Origin: Thermoanaerobaculia bacterium
GTDB lineage: Bacteria > Acidobacteriota > Thermoanaerobaculia > Multivoradales > JAHEKO01
NCBI GenBank assembly: GCA_029287645.1
Contig: JARFQS010000356.1
Location: forward strand, 1 to 6,749
Direction of reading: 5' to 3'
Length of the DNA: 6,749 nt
The translations under genes were made by a program, and so were the position numbers. Below, one piece after another: positions 5,361 through 6,749 of this stretch. Position 1 is the stretch's first letter. Every line of letters starts with the position of its first letter. The notes below the pieces were generated by a model. That model saw only the letters and a program-made list of their open reading frames with translations. It did no database searches and was not told where the DNA came from.

Positions 5361-6098
5361 CTAGTCGTTGATCTTGAGCTTGGTGCCGAAGTCCCGGGCG
5401 CTCTTGAGCAGATCTTCGGCCTGTGCATCTTCGCCACGGGCTTTGAAGAGCATTGCCAGGTGATAGAGACTGCTCACCTCACCTACCGCCTCGTCGATGC
5501 TCCGACGGAAGGAGCGCTCGGCGGCTGGTGTCTGATCAAGGCGCTCGTGAATGACGCCGAGATGATAGTTGGCCATGAGGTATTCGGGTGTCAGGGTGAT
5601 GGCCTGCTCGAAGTGCTCGAGGGCTTCATCGAGCTGTCCAGCGTGAAACAGCGCCAGCGCCAGTCGGTAGTGGGCAGCGTTGTAGTGGGGATCGATCTCG
5701 AGGCAATTCCGCAACGCCCGGATCGCCTGCGGCATATTGCCGCGGTGGTACCACGCCACGCCGAGGTCGTAGTGGCCCAGGACGAACTCGGGCGCTGCGG
5801 CCAGGGCCTTCTCATAACGTTCGATAGCCAGCTCGAGGGTGCCCTGATGGAAGTAGAGATTGCCCAGCTGATGGTTGGCGAGGGCGTGATCCGGCTCCAG
5901 CTCCAGCAGCCTCTCGAGCTCGTGTCGCGCTTCTTTGCTGCGCCCCTCCTTTTCGTGGACCAGGGCCAGCAGAAGGCGCTGATCGGTGAACGCGTCGCGC
6001 AGGAACATGCCACATTCGGCGCAGAACTTGTCATCTTCGGCTGCCAGATGGCCGCAACGAGGGCAGCGTAATTGCTCTCCGGCTCCGCTTTCCGTCAT
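5361..6098 (-). CDS. zinc-ribbon and tetratricopeptide-repeat protein
   Basis: The 245-residue soluble protein starts with a zinc ribbon, C12-P-R-C15 and C26-A-E-C29, separated by ten residues. A helical solenoid of about five or six TPR units follows from residue 38, with typical A-x-x-x-L-G-x-L-Y / A-I-x-x-Y-x-x-A-L signatures at 73-100, 107-134, 141-168 and 175-202, then a degenerate last unit to 240. TPR arrays bind partner peptides; the ribbon may bind zinc for folding or contacts. No enzymatic motif or membrane helix is seen. ATG 6098 is chosen over an open extension to 6200 because AGGAG (6113-6109) lies 10 nt upstream and the extension is Arg/Ser-rich. It leads a probable two-gene operon with the isopropylmalate-synthase-like gene, for which it may be a scaffold or assembly factor (inference). 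Confidence 0.85.
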   Translation of the reverse strand: MTESGAGEQLRCPRCGHLAAEDDKFCAECGMFLRDAFTDQRLLLALVHEKEGRSKEARHELERLLELEPDHALANHQLGNLYFHQGTLELAIERYEKALAAAPEFVLGHYDLGVAWYHRGNMPQAIRALRNCLEIDPHYNAAHYRLALALFHAGQLDEALEHFEQAITLTPEYLMANYHLGVIHERLDQTPAAERSFRRSIDEAVGEVSSLYHLAMLFKARGEDAQAEDLLKSARDFGTKLKIND

Positions 6099-6108
6099 GG
6101 CTGTCCTT

Positions 6109-6113
6109 CTCCT
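6109..6113 (-). promoter_or_regulatory. ribosome binding site of the zinc-ribbon/TPR gene
   Basis: On the minus strand AAAGGAGAA contains AGGAG 10 nt before ATG 6098, which decides the start. Confidence 0.5.
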
Positions 6114-6121
6114 TTCATCGT

Positions 6122-6154
6122 CCCGGCCGGGTCTCGAGGTCGAGCCCGGTCGGG
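6122..6154. repeat. palindrome cluster / hairpin in the TPR-RND divergent region
   Basis: CCCGGCCGGG (6122-6131, a perfect palindrome), CTCGAGGTCGAG (6133-6144, inverted arms around GG) and CCCGGTCGGG (6145-6154) follow one another. CCGGG-T-CTCGA (6127-6137) can fold with TCGAG-CCCGG (6140-6149) into a 10-bp stem with one bulged base and a tight loop. It lies 24-56 nt before the TPR start and about 190 nt before the RND start, so it could be an operator or a leader hairpin. The rest of 6155-6327 shows no clear promoter. Confidence 0.35.
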
Positions 6155-6327
6155 TTGTGGATGTTGATCTCGAGTGCGCCACTATCCTCTCACAGGCCAC
6201 GCCCAGGACTCACCCGACTCGCAGCGCGTAACTGCGAGATCAGGCAACCTTTAGCAGCAGTTCTCCGTACCTGTCTGTCATGAACCAGCTGCCCACGGAC
6301 GGGCCAGCGACTCGTGACCAGTGGGCC

Positions 6328-6334
6328 AGGAGGT
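6328..6334 (+). promoter_or_regulatory. ribosome binding site of the RND permease gene
   Basis: AGGAGGT lies 10 nt before ATG 6345, the start that aligns with the N-terminus of RND permeases. Confidence 0.6.
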
Positions 6335-6344
6335 TTCCGATTCG

Positions 6345-6749
6345 ATGAATCTCACCAAGTCCTCCCTCAAGAACCCGTCTGGAGTGGCGGTTGGAGTCGC
6401 CATCATCATCGTTTTCGGCCTGTTCAGCCTGACAAAGCTGCCGGTGCAGCTCTTTCCCGACATCGAGCGACCACAGATCTCCATCTGGACCGGCTGGCGG
6501 GCCGCCTCGCCGAGCGAGGTCGAATCCGAGCTGCTCGAGCCGCAAGAAGACGTTCTGGAGGGTCTGCCGGGCTTGCAGGAGATGAATGCCAATGCCAATC
6601 CGGGAGGTAGTTGGATCAACCTGACCTTCGATCTCGAGACCGACATGCAGGAGACGGTGATCGAGGTGATCAGCCGCCTCAATCGGCTGCCTCCGCTGCC
6701 GAGGGATGCCGATCCGCCGGTTCTACAGCTGGGCGGTGGTGGTGGCGGT
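6345..6749 (+). CDS. RND efflux transporter permease (AcrB/HAE1 family), N-terminal 135 residues
   Basis: The frame runs off the right edge with 135 codons visible of a family that is usually over 1000 residues. It begins with a short cytosolic segment, then a membrane helix (12-30), and K-L-P-V-Q-L-F-P-D-I (31-40), the hallmark of AcrB-type pumps. A-S-P-S-E-V-E-S-E-L-L-E-P (54-66), L-E-G-L-P-G-L (71-77) and L-T-F-D-L-E-T-D-M (93-101) of the first porter-domain segment follow. These proteins use the proton gradient to move substrates across the envelope with a periplasmic adaptor and, in Gram-negatives, an outer-membrane channel. No adaptor gene precedes it, so it would be downstream or elsewhere. 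The visible part ends in a run of six glycines, which I recall from a subfamily of these pumps. Substrate cannot be inferred. Confidence 0.92.
   Translation, partial: MNLTKSSLKNPSGVAVGVAIIIVFGLFSLTKLPVQLFPDIERPQISIWTGWRAASPSEVESELLEPQEDVLEGLPGLQEMNANANPGGSWINLTFDLETDMQETVIEVISRLNRLPPLPRDADPPVLQLGGGGGG

Noticed and set aside
5460..6071. 203-codon plus-strand frame
   Set aside because: It is antisense to the TPR repeats; its apparent periodicity is inherited from them.
6732..6749. Run of six glycine codons at the window end as an unusual insertion
   Set aside because: I recall a glycine run at this place in a subfamily of RND permeases, so it is probably ordinary for the family.

Overview
This is a GC-rich bacterial window holding eight complete genes and two genes cut by the window ends. 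Shine-Dalgarno sites, one good sigma70-type promoter and an AcrB-family RND pump all point to a bacterium. The combination of genes (a short membrane protein plus winged-helix pair, a zinc-ribbon/TPR protein, a short 2-isopropylmalate-synthase-like enzyme, an RND pump with a glycine-run motif) resembles Acidobacteriota or a related deep-branching Gram-negative lineage. That placement is an inference from remembered family distribution, not a search.

Left end (1-236): the first 20 codons of a minus-strand gene match the N-terminus of GatE, the archaeal-type Glu-tRNA(Gln) amidotransferase subunit. A divergent intergenic region follows, with an AT-rich patch and a convincing plus-strand promoter at 209-237. 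Plus-strand cluster (294-2009): a six-helix membrane protein, a winged-helix regulator overlapping it by 8 nt, and a cis-prenyltransferase (UppS family) 29 nt further on. They probably form one operon whose membrane protein and regulator may tune polyprenyl lipid supply.

Middle (2191-4094): a cysteine-free carboxymuconolactone-decarboxylase/AhpD-fold protein on the minus strand is divergent from a membrane polyferredoxin of the NapH/CcoG type. The polyferredoxin is followed by a 66-residue Cys/His small protein with its own strong ribosome site. The short gap between them is spanned by an 18-codon frame with ATGA overlaps at both ends.

Right part (4102-6749): a minus-strand operon encodes a zinc-ribbon plus TPR protein and, 17 nt downstream, a DRE-TIM metallolyase related to 2-isopropylmalate/homocitrate synthases but lacking the LeuA regulatory domain. 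Its stop codon converges on that of the small Cys/His protein within a hairpin. Beyond a roughly 246-nt divergent region with strong palindromes, an RND efflux permease begins and runs off the window. No rRNA, tRNA, CRISPR array, insertion sequence or prophage sign was seen.
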